The notes under the pieces were generated by a model. That model was not told the DNA's origin. It did no database searches and saw nothing but the letters and a program-made list of their open reading frames with translations. This document shows positions 1 to 8,451 of a stretch of 64,000 bases of DNA, piece by piece. The position numbers and the translations under genes are program-made. Source of the DNA: Alicyclobacillus kakegawensis NBRC 103104 (GTDB lineage Bacteria > Bacillota > Bacilli > Alicyclobacillales > Alicyclobacillaceae); the NCBI RefSeq assembly GCF_001552655.1, contig NZ_BCRP01000011.1, positions 1-64,000 on the forward strand. Reading direction: 5' to 3'. Each line of letters starts with the position of its first letter. Within the stretch, counting starts at the first letter, position 1.

Positions 1-14
1 CCCCCCCGGAGGGG

Positions 15-38
15 GAATATGGTTTTTCAACCATATTC
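15..38. repeat. perfect 8-bp inverted repeat (hairpin)
   Basis: GAATATGG and CCATATTC are exact inverted copies around an 8-nt T-rich loop. Read on the minus strand, the stop codon of the short ORF at 27-71 falls in the loop. No U-tract follows, so it is not a clear terminator. Confidence 0.5.
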
Positions 39-71
39 TGATTCACCCCACAAAACGGCTTCATATCTCAT
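27..71 (-). other. possible 14-codon leader ORF at the window edge
   Basis: A strong Shine-Dalgarno (AAAGGAG, about 5 nt upstream) precedes an ATG that opens a 14-codon frame reading MRYEAVLWGESEYG and then TGA. The stop codon lies in the loop of a perfect 8-bp hairpin (15-38), and another 8-bp hairpin lies upstream (99-127). This could be a leader peptide of an attenuator for a gene to the left of the window, or the start of a gene broken just before the edge. I do not recognise the peptide. Confidence 0.3.
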
Positions 72-98
72 TTCTCTCCTTTGTCCAAAAACGCCCAA

Positions 99-127
99 CA
101 GCGGCACCAAATCGGGGGCTGCCGCTG
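99..127. repeat. 8-bp inverted repeat in the 5' region of the short ORF
   Basis: CAGCGGCA and TGCCGCTG form an 8-bp stem with a 13-nt loop. It lies just upstream of the ribosome-binding site of the short minus-strand ORF. Beyond these two hairpins, the ORF and the hairpin at 361-398, I see no gene in 1-451. Confidence 0.4.
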
Positions 128-360
128 CTGTAAAAGTTCCATATGCCGATTCGTTCCGTGGCAGCCCGGCCTCCCGCACAGAGCCTCTCTGTCCGTGGAC
201 CCGCGGCTTTGCATCCGAGGATTCCGTTGGTTGACCGTGACCATTGGAATTTGGGCACGCATTCTACGTATGTAGTACCGACATGGTACGACATAATGTG
301 CCACAATGCAAGAAACATTCCGCTTCGTCCTGGTTGCGGGCGCGCTGGGTGGAGGCATGG

Positions 361-398
361 CAAAGCGGCCTGCAGCGCCGTCTGGCGCACAGGCCGCT
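361..398 (-). terminator. terminator-like hairpin after the semialdehyde dehydrogenase gene
   Basis: On the minus strand AGCGGCCTG pairs with CAGGCCGCT, with an inner GCGCC/GGCGC stem, and a short TTTG follows. It lies about 50 nt downstream of the aldehyde dehydrogenase stop and probably ends the lactonase-ADH-SSADH operon. The U-tract is short. Confidence 0.5.
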
Positions 399-451
399 CT
401 CACGCTTTGCAGCTGACGAGACCGTCCCGCGAGATATGCCGGGCAACCCGG

Positions 452-1897
452 TTAACCGAGAATGCCACCCAGCGACACGTACTTGATGTCAAGGTACTCT
501 GCGATCCCGTACTTGCTGCCTTCGCGTCCGACACCCGATTCTTTCACGCCTCCGAACGGCGCTTGGGCGGTGGAAGGAACGCCGTCGTTGGCGCCGAGAA
601 TGCCATACTGCAGGCGTTCCGCCAGCCGGAAGACACGGCCGACATCGCGGGTGAAGTAATACGCAGCCAAGCCGTAAGGAGTGTCGTTGGCGTAGCGAAC
701 AGCCTCCTCCTCGGTATCGAAAGGCAGCACGGCCGCCACCGGGCCAAACGTCTCCTCCTTCGTGATGAGCATGGAGTGATTGACGTCGGCCAAGACGGTC
801 GGCGTGTAGAACCAGCCCGGCGCCGGTTTTGCCTCCCCGCCGACCACCAGGCGGGCTCCCTTGGCGACGGCGTCCGCCACGTGGCGTTTCACCTTCTCAA
901 TGGCCGCCGGCTCAATCAGCGGCCCCACTGTCACGCCGTCCTCCAGGCCATTGCCCACCCGCATGCTGCCCATCCGTTCGGCCAGTTTCTGCACGAACTC
1001 TTCGTAGATGGGGCGCTGCACATAGATACGGTTGGCGGAGACGCACGTCTCGCCCATGCCGCGCATTTTGCAACTGACCGCGTTCGCTACGGCCGCCTCC
1101 AAGTCCGCGTCCGCAAAGACGAGGAACGGGGCGTGGCCGCCCAGCTCCATGGAGACGCGTTTCACGGTGTCGGCCGCCTGGCGCATCAAGATTTTACCCA
1201 CCTCGGTCGATCCGGTGAACGACACCTTCCTGACGCGAATATCGTCCATGATCACCTTGGCCAACGCGGGCGCGTCCGTGCCGACGAGGACAGACAGCAC
1301 GCCTTTGGGCAATCCGACTTCCTCAAAGATGCGCGCCAATTCCAAGGCGGACAGCGGCGTGAGCTCGGAGGGTTTTATGATCATCGTACAGCCGGCGGCC
1401 AGCGCGGGCCCGAGCTTGCGCGTGATCATAGCTGCCGGGAAGTTCCAGGGCGTAATCGCAGCCGTGACACCAACCGGCCGCTTGATGACCAACAGGCGTT
1501 TGTCGGGCGAACTGGAGGGAATCGTGTCGCCGTAAACGCGTGGGGCCTCTTCCGCAAACCAATCCAAAAACGACGCCGCGTAGTTGACTTCGCCGCGCGC
1601 CTCGGCCAGCGGCTTGCCTTCCTCCATGGTCATGATGCGCGCCAGCCTGTCCGCCTCCGCCCGCATCTTGGCGGCCGCTTCGCGCAGGATGCGCGCACGA
1701 TCTCCGGCCAGGGTCTCCGCCCACTCGTCCTGAACGACCGCCGCCTTGTCAATCGCCGCTTGCATGTCTTCGGGCGTGGCGTTGGGCACCGTCGCTACGA
1801 CCTGTTCGGTGGCCGGATTGACCACGTCGAACGTCTCCTTCGCGAAGCCGTTTGTCCACTCCCCGCCGATGTAGTTCTGATAGGTTCCCAGTTCCAT
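452..1897 (-). CDS. gabD: NAD(P)-dependent succinate-semialdehyde dehydrogenase (ALDH superfamily)
   Basis: 481-residue aldehyde dehydrogenase of the GabD type, oxidising succinate semialdehyde to succinate in the cytoplasm. Visible hallmarks are TPWNFP (149-154), KPSELTP (about 175), the nucleotide-binding FTGSTEVGK (227-235), catalytic Glu251 in ELGGH and catalytic Cys285 in GETCVSANR. Length and C-terminus are normal. The ATG start has a GGGAGTGA ribosome-binding site. It is the last gene of a minus-strand set with a zinc alcohol dehydrogenase and a lactonase, so its likely job is the final step from a 4-hydroxyacid or lactone to succinate. Another semialdehyde could be the substrate. Confidence 0.88.
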   Translation of the reverse strand: MELGTYQNYIGGEWTNGFAKETFDVVNPATEQVVATVPNATPEDMQAAIDKAAVVQDEWAETLAGDRARILREAAAKMRAEADRLARIMTMEEGKPLAEARGEVNYAASFLDWFAEEAPRVYGDTIPSSSPDKRLLVIKRPVGVTAAITPWNFPAAMITRKLGPALAAGCTMIIKPSELTPLSALELARIFEEVGLPKGVLSVLVGTDAPALAKVIMDDIRVRKVSFTGSTEVGKILMRQAADTVKRVSMELGGHAPFLVFADADLEAAVANAVSCKMRGMGETCVSANRIYVQRPIYEEFVQKLAERMGSMRVGNGLEDGVTVGPLIEPAAIEKVKRHVADAVAKGARLVVGGEAKPAPGWFYTPTVLADVNHSMLITKEETFGPVAAVLPFDTEEEAVRYANDTPYGLAAYYFTRDVGRVFRLAERLQYGILGANDGVPSTAQAPFGGVKESGVGREGSKYGIAEYLDIKYVSLGGILG

Positions 1898-1997
1898 GGC
1901 TGGCCGTCACTCCCTTGACAAGGTTGCCCAAAGCAGCGTCCACAGGCGCACGCGCGCCTCGGGTACACCGTTTCGTTCATGCGCGTAGACGCACACG

Positions 1998-3121
1998 TTA
2001 CACGCTGACTACCAACCGGGAGACTTCTCCCCGGTCGAGTCGATCAAACCCACTGTTAATGTCCTCCAAAGGCAGGGTGGCTGTCAACAATTTGTCCACG
2101 GGAAGCCTCCCCTGCTTAAACAATTCGATAAAGCGCGGGATGTCCCTGCTGGGAACACAACTGCCGACGTAGGACCCTTTCAGGGTGCGCTCTTCCGCTG
2201 TCAGTATCACCTGCGGAAACGAGAACTGATGGTCCGGATGCGGCAAGCCACTGGTCACGGTGGTTCCGCCGCGGCGCGTGATGGCGAAGGCAGTTTGCAG
2301 CGCTGGCACCGCGCCCGCGGTTTCAAACGCGTACTCGACTCCGCCCCGCGTGGCGTCGCGGATGCGACGGGTCACGTCCGGATCGCGCGCGTCGAACGTG
2401 TCCGTGGCGCCCAGGCTCTCGGCCAGGGACAGCTTGTCGGGATTGACATCGACGGCGACGATGCGGGCGGCCCCGGCCACACGCGCACCCAGCAAGGCAG
2501 ACAGGCCGACGCCCCCCAGCCCAACGATAGCCACACTCGCTCCCACCGGCACGCGCGCCGTGTTGACCACGGCGCCGACCCCAGTGATAACGGCGCAGCC
2601 AAACAAAGCCACCTGGTGAAACGGTACGTCCGCATCCACCGGAATCAGCGAATTGCGGGCGATGACGGCGTATTCACTAAAGCCGGATACGCCGAGATGG
2701 TGATGGATGGGCGAGCCGTGCAAGGACAGCCGGCGCTCCCCGGACAACAGGGTCCCCTCGGTATTGGCGGCCGCACCCGGCTCACACAGGGCGGGGCGCC
2801 CCTCTTGACAGGGCAGGCAGTGGCCGCAGCTGGGCACAAACGCGCATACCACATGGTCGCCGTGGCGCAGGTCGTTCACGCCGGGCCCCACTTCCACCAC
2901 TTCGCCGGCCGCCTCGTGGCCGAGCGCCATCGGAGTAGGTCGCGGGCGCGATCCGTTGATGACCGACAGGTCGGAGTGACACAGGCCCGCCGCCCGGATG
3001 CGCACCAGCACCTCGCCGGGACCTGGCGCATCCAGGTCCAGGGTCTCGATTTTCAGCGGCCGGCTCTCCGTGTACGGGGCGGGCAGCCCATCTCATACAG
3101 AACTGCGGCTTTGGTCTTCAT
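1998..3121 (-). CDS. zinc-dependent alcohol dehydrogenase with an apparent N-terminal frameshift
   Basis: Medium-chain zinc alcohol dehydrogenase. The catalytic-zinc region (AGLCHSD, GHEAAG), the structural-zinc cysteines (CGHCLPC plus a later LC) and the Rossmann GLGGVG are all present. A GGAGGGG site sits 7 nt before the ATG at 3121, which opens MKTKAAVLYEMG; that frame then ends at a stop. Beginning about 3088 a shift of one base continues as LPAPYTESRPLKIE and joins the rest of the enzyme without loss. One G therefore appears to be missing near 3088. The open frame alone begins inside the protein, with a GTG near 3011. Located between a lactonase and a semialdehyde dehydrogenase, it probably oxidised 4-hydroxybutyrate or a similar hydroxyacid. 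A sequencing error is possible. Confidence 0.8.
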
Positions 3122-3138
3122 CCTGCATCCCCTCCAGC

Positions 3139-3984
3139 CTACTCGTAATACCCTTCGTCCGACTTGCGCAAGGTCGCGAACTGCTCCGCATCGTGACCAA
3201 ACCAGACGTCAGCCTTGTACTCGTTGGCCAGCGCGCGAATGCGCTCGACCGTGCGGACGAAGCCGACGGAATCGTAGATGATGCCCGGCGGCTTGACCGG
3301 GGGTCCGTAGCTCTCCTTGGTGTAAATCGCGTCCGAGGCGAGGATGATGTTGCCCTTCTCCGGCAACTGCACGTACAGCCCCAGCATCCCCCAGGCATGT
3401 CCGCTGCCGAAGTTGAGCACGCGCACCCCGTCGGCCAACACAAGGTTGTCCTCGTGCCGCTTGATGGTGCGCCACTGCAGGTTGTTGCGAATCCAGGCGT
3501 CGATGTCCGCCCAAATGTAGGCGCCCGCCTTTTGATTACGCGCATAGACTTCCAGCGCTCCATGAAACTCGTCCTCGTGAACGACAATAGTCGCATTCGT
3601 GAACATCTCCAGGCACCCTGCGTGGTCAAGATGCAAGTGCGAGGCAATCACATACCGAATGTCCTCCGGCCGGACGCGCAGTTGCTCGAGTCGGTTGTGC
3701 AGGTAGCACTCCTCATTGGCGGTCCAAGGAAACTGCGATTGGGTGACTTCCGCCCAGCGCCCGCTCGGACCCATGGAGTTTGGGTTGCAGGATGTGTCGA
3801 AGAGAATCTTGCCTTCCGGGTGGTCAATCAGCACCGTGTAGATGGGAAACTCCACCATTTCGTTGGGCCGGTTGGGTTCCTCGGCGGTTGCCGGGTTGTG
3901 CATGGCAATCATCCAGTTCTTGTCCATGCGCATGCGACCGTTGTCCATCACGTACAGCTTTGGATGCGGTTTCATAGTGTTCAT
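3139..3984 (-). CDS. MBL-fold lactonase (N-acyl-homoserine lactonase / gamma-butyrolactonase family)
   Basis: 281-residue metallo-beta-lactamase-fold protein with the dinuclear-zinc motif HLHLDHAG (about 116-122), a later zinc His in FGSGHAWG, the bridging Asp in LASDAIY, and GHDAEQF near the end. This pattern is that of AiiA/AttM-type lactonases, which open acyl-homoserine lactones or gamma-butyrolactone. The start is the ATG at 3984, which has GAGGTG 8 nt upstream; a GTG-less in-frame ATG 18 bases earlier lacks a site. It is the first gene of an operon with alcohol and succinate-semialdehyde dehydrogenases, which favours a simple gamma-lactone as substrate over a signalling molecule. Substrate range cannot be read from sequence. 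Confidence 0.82.
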   Translation of the reverse strand: MNTMKPHPKLYVMDNGRMRMDKNWMIAMHNPATAEEPNRPNEMVEFPIYTVLIDHPEGKILFDTSCNPNSMGPSGRWAEVTQSQFPWTANEECYLHNRLEQLRVRPEDIRYVIASHLHLDHAGCLEMFTNATIVVHEDEFHGALEVYARNQKAGAYIWADIDAWIRNNLQWRTIKRHEDNLVLADGVRVLNFGSGHAWGMLGLYVQLPEKGNIILASDAIYTKESYGPPVKPPGIIYDSVGFVRTVERIRALANEYKADVWFGHDAEQFATLRKSDEGYYE

Positions 3985-4170
3985 AGCTTCATCACCTCTC
4001 ACGGTTCATGGTGGATATCTATGAACGATCCGTCCGCCACTAGAACAGCGCAGCTCTCGATGCACATCTGCATCCAACGCCTGTCGGATCGTGACGAGGC
4101 CGACTTTTCTGGGGGATTCACCTGTCAGAAACGTCCCGGGGTCATGTACGTGAGGTGTTTCATCCATGCA

Positions 4171-4560
4171 TCAATGGATTTGCCGACGGAGTGTCTCCAT
4201 TTCCTCCCGGGTCAAGCCGGTTGTCTTGACGACGACATCAAGGCTGACTCCTTCGGCGAGCAGCTTCAGAGCCACCTCCTGGCGGCCTTGCTGGAGGCCC
4301 TCCTTGCGTCCCTGTTCGAGACCCTTCTGCCAACCTTCCTGCTCGGCCTCCTCCATCAGTTCACGAACCACGTCCGTCATCCCCATTGCCTCCTTACGGT
4401 CAAACCGTTCGGCCAAGGCGACGTCGTAGGAAAGAAACCGATACAGCGTACGCTCCCGTTGCGATTGAAATTCCAGGTGCAGAATATCTCCGGATTCCAA
4501 CTTAAACACGATGTCTGTGGACTGTTGGCGGATAACAACCTCGTCGAGTTCCGTAGGCGG
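4171..4560 (-). pseudogene. 3' remnant of an Rpn/PD-(D/E)XK nuclease-type transposase-related protein
   Basis: A reading frame with no N-terminal domain runs ELDEVVIRQQSTDIVFKLES, then HLEFQSQRERTLYRFL, and ends in a charged tail of tandem QGRxEGLQQGRQE repeats. This is the C-terminal two-thirds of the Rpn family (recombination-promoting nuclease, YhgA-like). The N-terminal part is absent because the frame meets the hairpin and stop codon of prpB at 4559-4587. A GTG at 4509 could start a 112-residue product but has no good ribosome-binding site. I read it as a relic. Confidence 0.6.
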
Positions 4561-4579
4561 CCCGGCGGCCCTCCGGGCC
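4559..4579 (-). terminator. hairpin just after prpB, possible terminator
   Basis: GGCCCGG and CCGGGCC form a perfect 7-bp stem with a 7-nt loop, starting 6 nt after the prpB stop. There is no U-tract, so it may be a weak terminator or 3'-end stabiliser. Confidence 0.4.
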
Positions 4580-4584
4580 CAGCG

Positions 4585-5502
4585 TCAGCTCCCGATTTCA
4601 GGCAGCACCGTTTTAGCGATGTGATTGTCCAGGTCTTCGTAGTCGTAATAGCGGATGGTCTCATACAATTCCTTGCGGGTCTGCATGTCCCCCAGGGATT
4701 TCGCCTGCGTCCCTTCTGTCAGGATCTCCTGGAACACCCGCTCGTACGCCTTGGCGGCCACGCGCAGCGATGTGACCGGATAGATGACCATTTTGAACCC
4801 CCAGGAGGCAAATTGCGCGGCTGTGTAGTACGGCGTTTTGCCAAACTCGGTCATGTTGGCGAGAAGCGGGACGTCGCGACCCAGCTCCTGGCCGACGCGG
4901 GCAAACTCCTCCTCACTGGAGAGGGCCTCGGGGAACAGGCCGTCGGCGCCGGCGGCCACGTACTGGCGCATGCGCGCCAGGGCCGCGTCCAAGCCTTCCA
5001 CCGATTTGGCGTCGGTGCGGGCAATGACCACCAGCGAAGGGGCAATCTCCTTGATAGTGCGGATCTTCTGCGCCATCTCCTCCGCCGGAATCAGTTTCTT
5101 GCCGTTGAGGTGGCCGCACTTTTTCGGCATCTCCTGGTCTTCTATCTGGACCGCGGCAACGTTGGCCTCCACCATCTCGCGCGCTGTGCGCGCCACGTTC
5201 AAAATCCCTCCGTAGCCGGTATCGATGTCCACCAGGACCGGCAGGCCGGTCGCCCGCACCAGGTCGCGGGCGCGCTCGGCCATCTCCGTGGACGTAACGA
5301 CGCCCAAATCGGGCAGGCCGCGGCTGGCGGTATACGCGGCGCCGGACAAGTAGAGGGCCTGAAACCCGACCTTCTGCGCGACCAAGGCGGCCATCGCGTC
5401 GTGGGCGCCGGGCATCTGCAGCACTGTCGGCCCGTTCATCAGTTCCCGAAAGCGCTGAGCCAGTTGTGATTGATTGGCTTCCTCTCGTATCAACCAAGAC
5501 AA
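4585..5502 (-). CDS. prpB: 2-methylisocitrate lyase
   Basis: 305-residue PEP-mutase/isocitrate-lyase-fold enzyme that cleaves 2-methylisocitrate to pyruvate and succinate, the last step of the 2-methylcitrate cycle for propionyl-CoA. It shows the metal-binding DIDTGYG (92-98) and the catalytic signature KKCGHLNGK with Cys129. Length matches PrpB. The start is a TTG with AGGAGG 7-8 nt upstream. It follows prpC and prpD on the same strand, about 110 nt after prpD, with a very stable hairpin in the gap that may set its expression relative to prpD. Confidence 0.92.
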   Translation of the reverse strand: MSWLIREEANQSQLAQRFRELMNGPTVLQMPGAHDAMAALVAQKVGFQALYLSGAAYTASRGLPDLGVVTSTEMAERARDLVRATGLPVLVDIDTGYGGILNVARTAREMVEANVAAVQIEDQEMPKKCGHLNGKKLIPAEEMAQKIRTIKEIAPSLVVIARTDAKSVEGLDAALARMRQYVAAGADGLFPEALSSEEEFARVGQELGRDVPLLANMTEFGKTPYYTAAQFASWGFKMVIYPVTSLRVAAKAYERVFQEILTEGTQAKSLGDMQTRKELYETIRYYDYEDLDNHIAKTVLPEIGS

Positions 5503-5536
5503 GGGAGTTCCTCCTCGACAGTTGGCATCGCGGACC

Positions 5537-5564
5537 GGGCGGGGGCCCCGACAGGCCCCCGCCC
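5537..5564. repeat. 11-bp perfect GC hairpin between prpD and prpB
   Basis: GGGCGGGGGCC and GGCCCCCGCCC are exact inverted copies with a 6-nt loop, and the flanks GGAC/GTCC extend the stem imperfectly. It lies between the prpD stop and the prpB ribosome-binding site. No U-tract follows, so an mRNA-stability or partial-termination element is more likely than a full terminator. Confidence 0.55.
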
Positions 5565-5614
5565 CTGTCCATCATGCTGCATCGGCATGCGGCTGTGCAA
5601 CGGTCCATAATCTG

Positions 5615-7054
5615 TCAGATCACGAACAGATCCACGAAGTCCTGCACCTCGGTGCGCATCAAGCGCTCCTCGTCCTGAATGAGCTGAACAATCTGCTGCA
5701 CCTGCTTTTCCGGGAAACGGGTCTCCAGGTTGGCCCGGAACTTCTGCTCCAGTTTGGGCATCGCCTCGGCGCGGCGGAAACGGTGTCCGAGCGGATAGTG
5801 CTGCTCTACCTTGTCCGTCTGGGTTCCGTCGCGGAAATGAATCTGAATCGCGTTGGCGATGGAGCGCTTGTCGGGATCCAGATAATCGCGGCTGTACTGC
5901 TCGTCCTCCACCACCACCATCTTTTCCCGCAGGCGGTCGATGCGCACATCCGCCGCGACATCGTCCTCGTAGTGCTCGGCGGTCAGCGTGCCGAACAAGA
6001 GCCCGATGGCCACCACGTACTGGATGCAGTGGTCCCGGTCCGCCGGGTTGTGGAGCGGCCCAGTCTTGTCGATGATGCGGATGGCCGATTCCTGGGTGAA
6101 AATTGTGATGCGGTCAATCTCGTCGAGGCGGTCCTTGACCTGCTCGTGCAGGGCAATGGCACACTCGGCTGCTGTCTGGGCGTGGAACTCAGCCGGATAA
6201 GAAACCTTGAACAGCACGTTCTCCATCACGTAGGACGACAGCGGCCGTTGCAAGGTGAGGCGCTTGCCGCGCAGCACCACGTCCTCAAAGCCCCAGCCCG
6301 GCGCGGACAAGGCGCTCGGGTAGCCCATCTCCCCCCTGCGCGCCATCAGGGCCAGGCGCACGGCGCGGCTGGCCGCGTCCCCGGCCGCCCACGACTTGCG
6401 CGATCCGGTATTCGGCGCGTGCCGGTAGGTGCGCAGACTGCCGTTGTCGACGAAGGCGTTGGACAGGGCGCTTTGCACTTCCTCCCGACTACCCCCGAGC
6501 AGGGCGGTGACCACGGCGGTGGAGGCCACCTTGACAAACAGGACATGGTCCAGCCCCACCCGGTTGAGGCTGTTCTCGAGCGCCAACACGCCCTGAATCT
6601 CGTGCGCCTTGATCATCGCGGTCAAAACCGCATTCATGTCGAGGCCCGGTTTGCCGCGGGCGGCGCGTTGGCGGCTCAGGTAATCGGCTGTGGCCAAGAT
6701 GGCGGCCAGGTTGTCGGACGGGTGGCCCCACTCGGCGGCGAGGAAGGTATCGTTGTAGTCCAGCCAGCGGTTCATGGCACCGATGTTGAACGCGGCTTGG
6801 ACCGGATCGAGCTCGAAGGAGGTGCCCGGTACGCGCGCACCGCCGGGGAGTGTGGCGCCTGGCACCAGCGGCCCCAGCAGTTTCGTGCACTCCGGGAAGC
6901 GCAGGGCGAGCATGCCGCAGCCAAGCGCGTCCATCAGTACATACCGGGCTGTGGTGTACGCTTCCCGGCTGCTGATCTGGGCATCCAGGACATAGTCCGA
7001 AATCTCGGCGATGAGCGGATCATATTGGGACTGCGGGTTTCGGTTCGCTGGCAC
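5615..7054 (-). CDS. prpD: 2-methylcitrate dehydratase, MmgE/PrpD family
   Basis: 479-residue MmgE/PrpD-family enzyme that dehydrates 2-methylcitrate to 2-methyl-cis-aconitate. Recognisable stretches are [14 protein letters not shown] near the N-terminus, [21 protein letters not shown] (the family's D-x-N-D and GHPSDN motif), and the C-terminal [20 protein letters not shown] place the start at the GTG at 7054 because AAGGAG lies 8 nt upstream; a longer reading from 7096 has no comparable site. It lies 91 nt downstream of prpC and is the middle gene of prpC-prpD-prpB. Confidence 0.9.
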   Translation of the reverse strand: MPANRNPQSQYDPLIAEISDYVLDAQISSREAYTTARYVLMDALGCGMLALRFPECTKLLGPLVPGATLPGGARVPGTSFELDPVQAAFNIGAMNRWLDYNDTFLAAEWGHPSDNLAAILATADYLSRQRAARGKPGLDMNAVLTAMIKAHEIQGVLALENSLNRVGLDHVLFVKVASTAVVTALLGGSREEVQSALSNAFVDNGSLRTYRHAPNTGSRKSWAAGDAASRAVRLALMARRGEMGYPSALSAPGWGFEDVVLRGKRLTLQRPLSSYVMENVLFKVSYPAEFHAQTAAECAIALHEQVKDRLDEIDRITIFTQESAIRIIDKTGPLHNPADRDHCIQYVVAIGLLFGTLTAEHYEDDVAADVRIDRLREKMVVVEDEQYSRDYLDPDKRSIANAIQIHFRDGTQTDKVEQHYPLGHRFRRAEAMPKLEQKFRANLETRFPEKQVQQIVQLIQDEERLMRTEVQDFVDLFVI

Positions 7055-7145
7055 GTGAATGTCTCCTTTTCTCGCGTTGATCATGCGAAAGGCCAAGCGC
7101 GACGAAGGCGTAGGCTCCCTTGTTATGATACCAATGTTGCGTCGA

Positions 7146-8261
7146 CTATGGACGCAGACCCCGTGGGCCGGTGTAGTGCACCCGCGGGCGAAAGAGCCGG
7201 TTATGGTCGTGCTGCTCCATCACGTGGGCCACCAACCCCGCCGTTCTGGCCGCGAAGAAGACCGGTGTGTACAAGGGAATCGGGATGCCCAGCAGGTAGT
7301 ATACGGGAGCCGCGTAGTAGTCCAGGTTGGGATAGAGCCCTTTCTCCTGGTACATCACCGCCTCGCCTCGTTCGCAGATCTCCAAGATTTCCCTGTTTCC
7401 GCTTTCACCGACCAGTTTCTTCAGCGCTTCTTTCATCAGCAGGGCCCGTGGGTCCGGGCGTCTCATGTAGACCCGATGGCCGAAGCCCATGATGCGCTCT
7501 TTCTGTGCCAGCCTCCTTTTCATCTCCTGCTCCAATTGGTCGGCTGTCTGCACCTGTTCCAGCATGCGCATCACAGCCTCGTTGGCCCCGCCGTGGAGGC
7601 TGCCCTTGAGGGAGGCGACCGCCCCGGTCAGGGCACCGTAGATGTCGGATTGCGTCGAGGAGATGACGCGGGCGGCGAAGGTGGAATTGGGCATCTCGTG
7701 TTCACTGTAGACAATCAGCGATTGGTCAAAGACAGCCTCTTCCAACGCTGTGGGCCGCCTGCCCGTGATCATGTACAGAAAGTTGGCTGAAAAAGAAAGG
7801 TCCGGAGCAGGCATCACGGGGCGCTCTCCCTGCAGGATGTGATAGCCGTTCGCCACCAGATGAGGCATGCGCGCCAGGATGCGCGCGCCTTTTTCCCGGT
7901 TGGCCTGGGCAGATCGATCGTCGAGCAGCGGATCATATCCGGCCAGTGCGGACAGGCCTGTGCGCAAGGCATCCATGGGATGGGTCCGCTGCGGCAGGGA
8001 ACGGAGGACATCCAACACCCCGTCGGGCAGGCTTAAGTTCTCAGCCAGGGTTTGCTCCAGTCGCTCTCGTTCTTCCTCCGTGGGCAGGTTACGATTCCAG
8101 AGCAAAAAGACCACGTCGAGGTACCGCTTCGTGTTGGCAAGCTCAATCAAATCGTAGCCCCGCACGACAATCTGTTCGTGTTCCACGTCAAGATAGGAAA
8201 TCCCGGTCTCTGCGGCGATGACTCCTTCCAAACCCGGACGATAGGCCTCGCTGATCGCCAT
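7146..8261 (-). CDS. prpC: 2-methylcitrate synthase / citrate synthase
   Basis: 371-residue type I citrate synthase-family enzyme. Active-site elements seen are [28 protein letters not shown] (His and Arg) and [16 protein letters not shown] (catalytic Asp region). Location at the head of prpC-prpD-prpB makes 2-methylcitrate synthase (propionyl-CoA + oxaloacetate) the likeliest activity, although Bacillus-type enzymes often use acetyl-CoA as well. The start is the ATG at 8261, with AGAGGG about 10 nt upstream; a longer frame to 8312 is less likely. A sigma-A-like promoter lies at 8318-8345. Confidence 0.9.
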   Translation of the reverse strand: MAISEAYRPGLEGVIAAETGISYLDVEHEQIVVRGYDLIELANTKRYLDVVFLLWNRNLPTEEERERLEQTLAENLSLPDGVLDVLRSLPQRTHPMDALRTGLSALAGYDPLLDDRSAQANREKGARILARMPHLVANGYHILQGERPVMPAPDLSFSANFLYMITGRRPTALEEAVFDQSLIVYSEHEMPNSTFAARVISSTQSDIYGALTGAVASLKGSLHGGANEAVMRMLEQVQTADQLEQEMKRRLAQKERIMGFGHRVYMRRPDPRALLMKEALKKLVGESGNREILEICERGEAVMYQEKGLYPNLDYYAAPVYYLLGIPIPLYTPVFFAARTAGLVAHVMEQHDHNRLFRPRVHYTGPRGLRP

Positions 8262-8317
8262 ACGACACACGCCCTCTCTCATGTTATGATAGGAAGCCCC
8301 GCTCGCTCTCACCTATT

Positions 8318-8345
8318 ATTCTATATCTAGATTGTTTGCCCTCAA
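8318..8345 (-). promoter_or_regulatory. putative sigma-A promoter of prpC-prpD-prpB
   Basis: On the minus strand TTGAGG and TAGAAT are separated by 16 nt, about 60 nt upstream of the prpC start. It is the best match in the prpC-rsuA intergenic region. Confidence 0.5.
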
Positions 8346-8451
8346 AGGATGTTTTTGAACATTGCGCCGGCATGACGCTTCAATTGGGTCCAGAGAGAAA
8401 TGCGTGTACACTGAATGGCAGAAGATTCATCCAGCGGAGGGACGCGGAGAG

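Noticed and set aside
143-1918. 591-codon open frame on the plus strand
   Set aside because: It lies antisense to the well-supported aldehyde dehydrogenase; Arg/His-rich composition typical of a GC-rich shadow frame and no ribosome-binding site.
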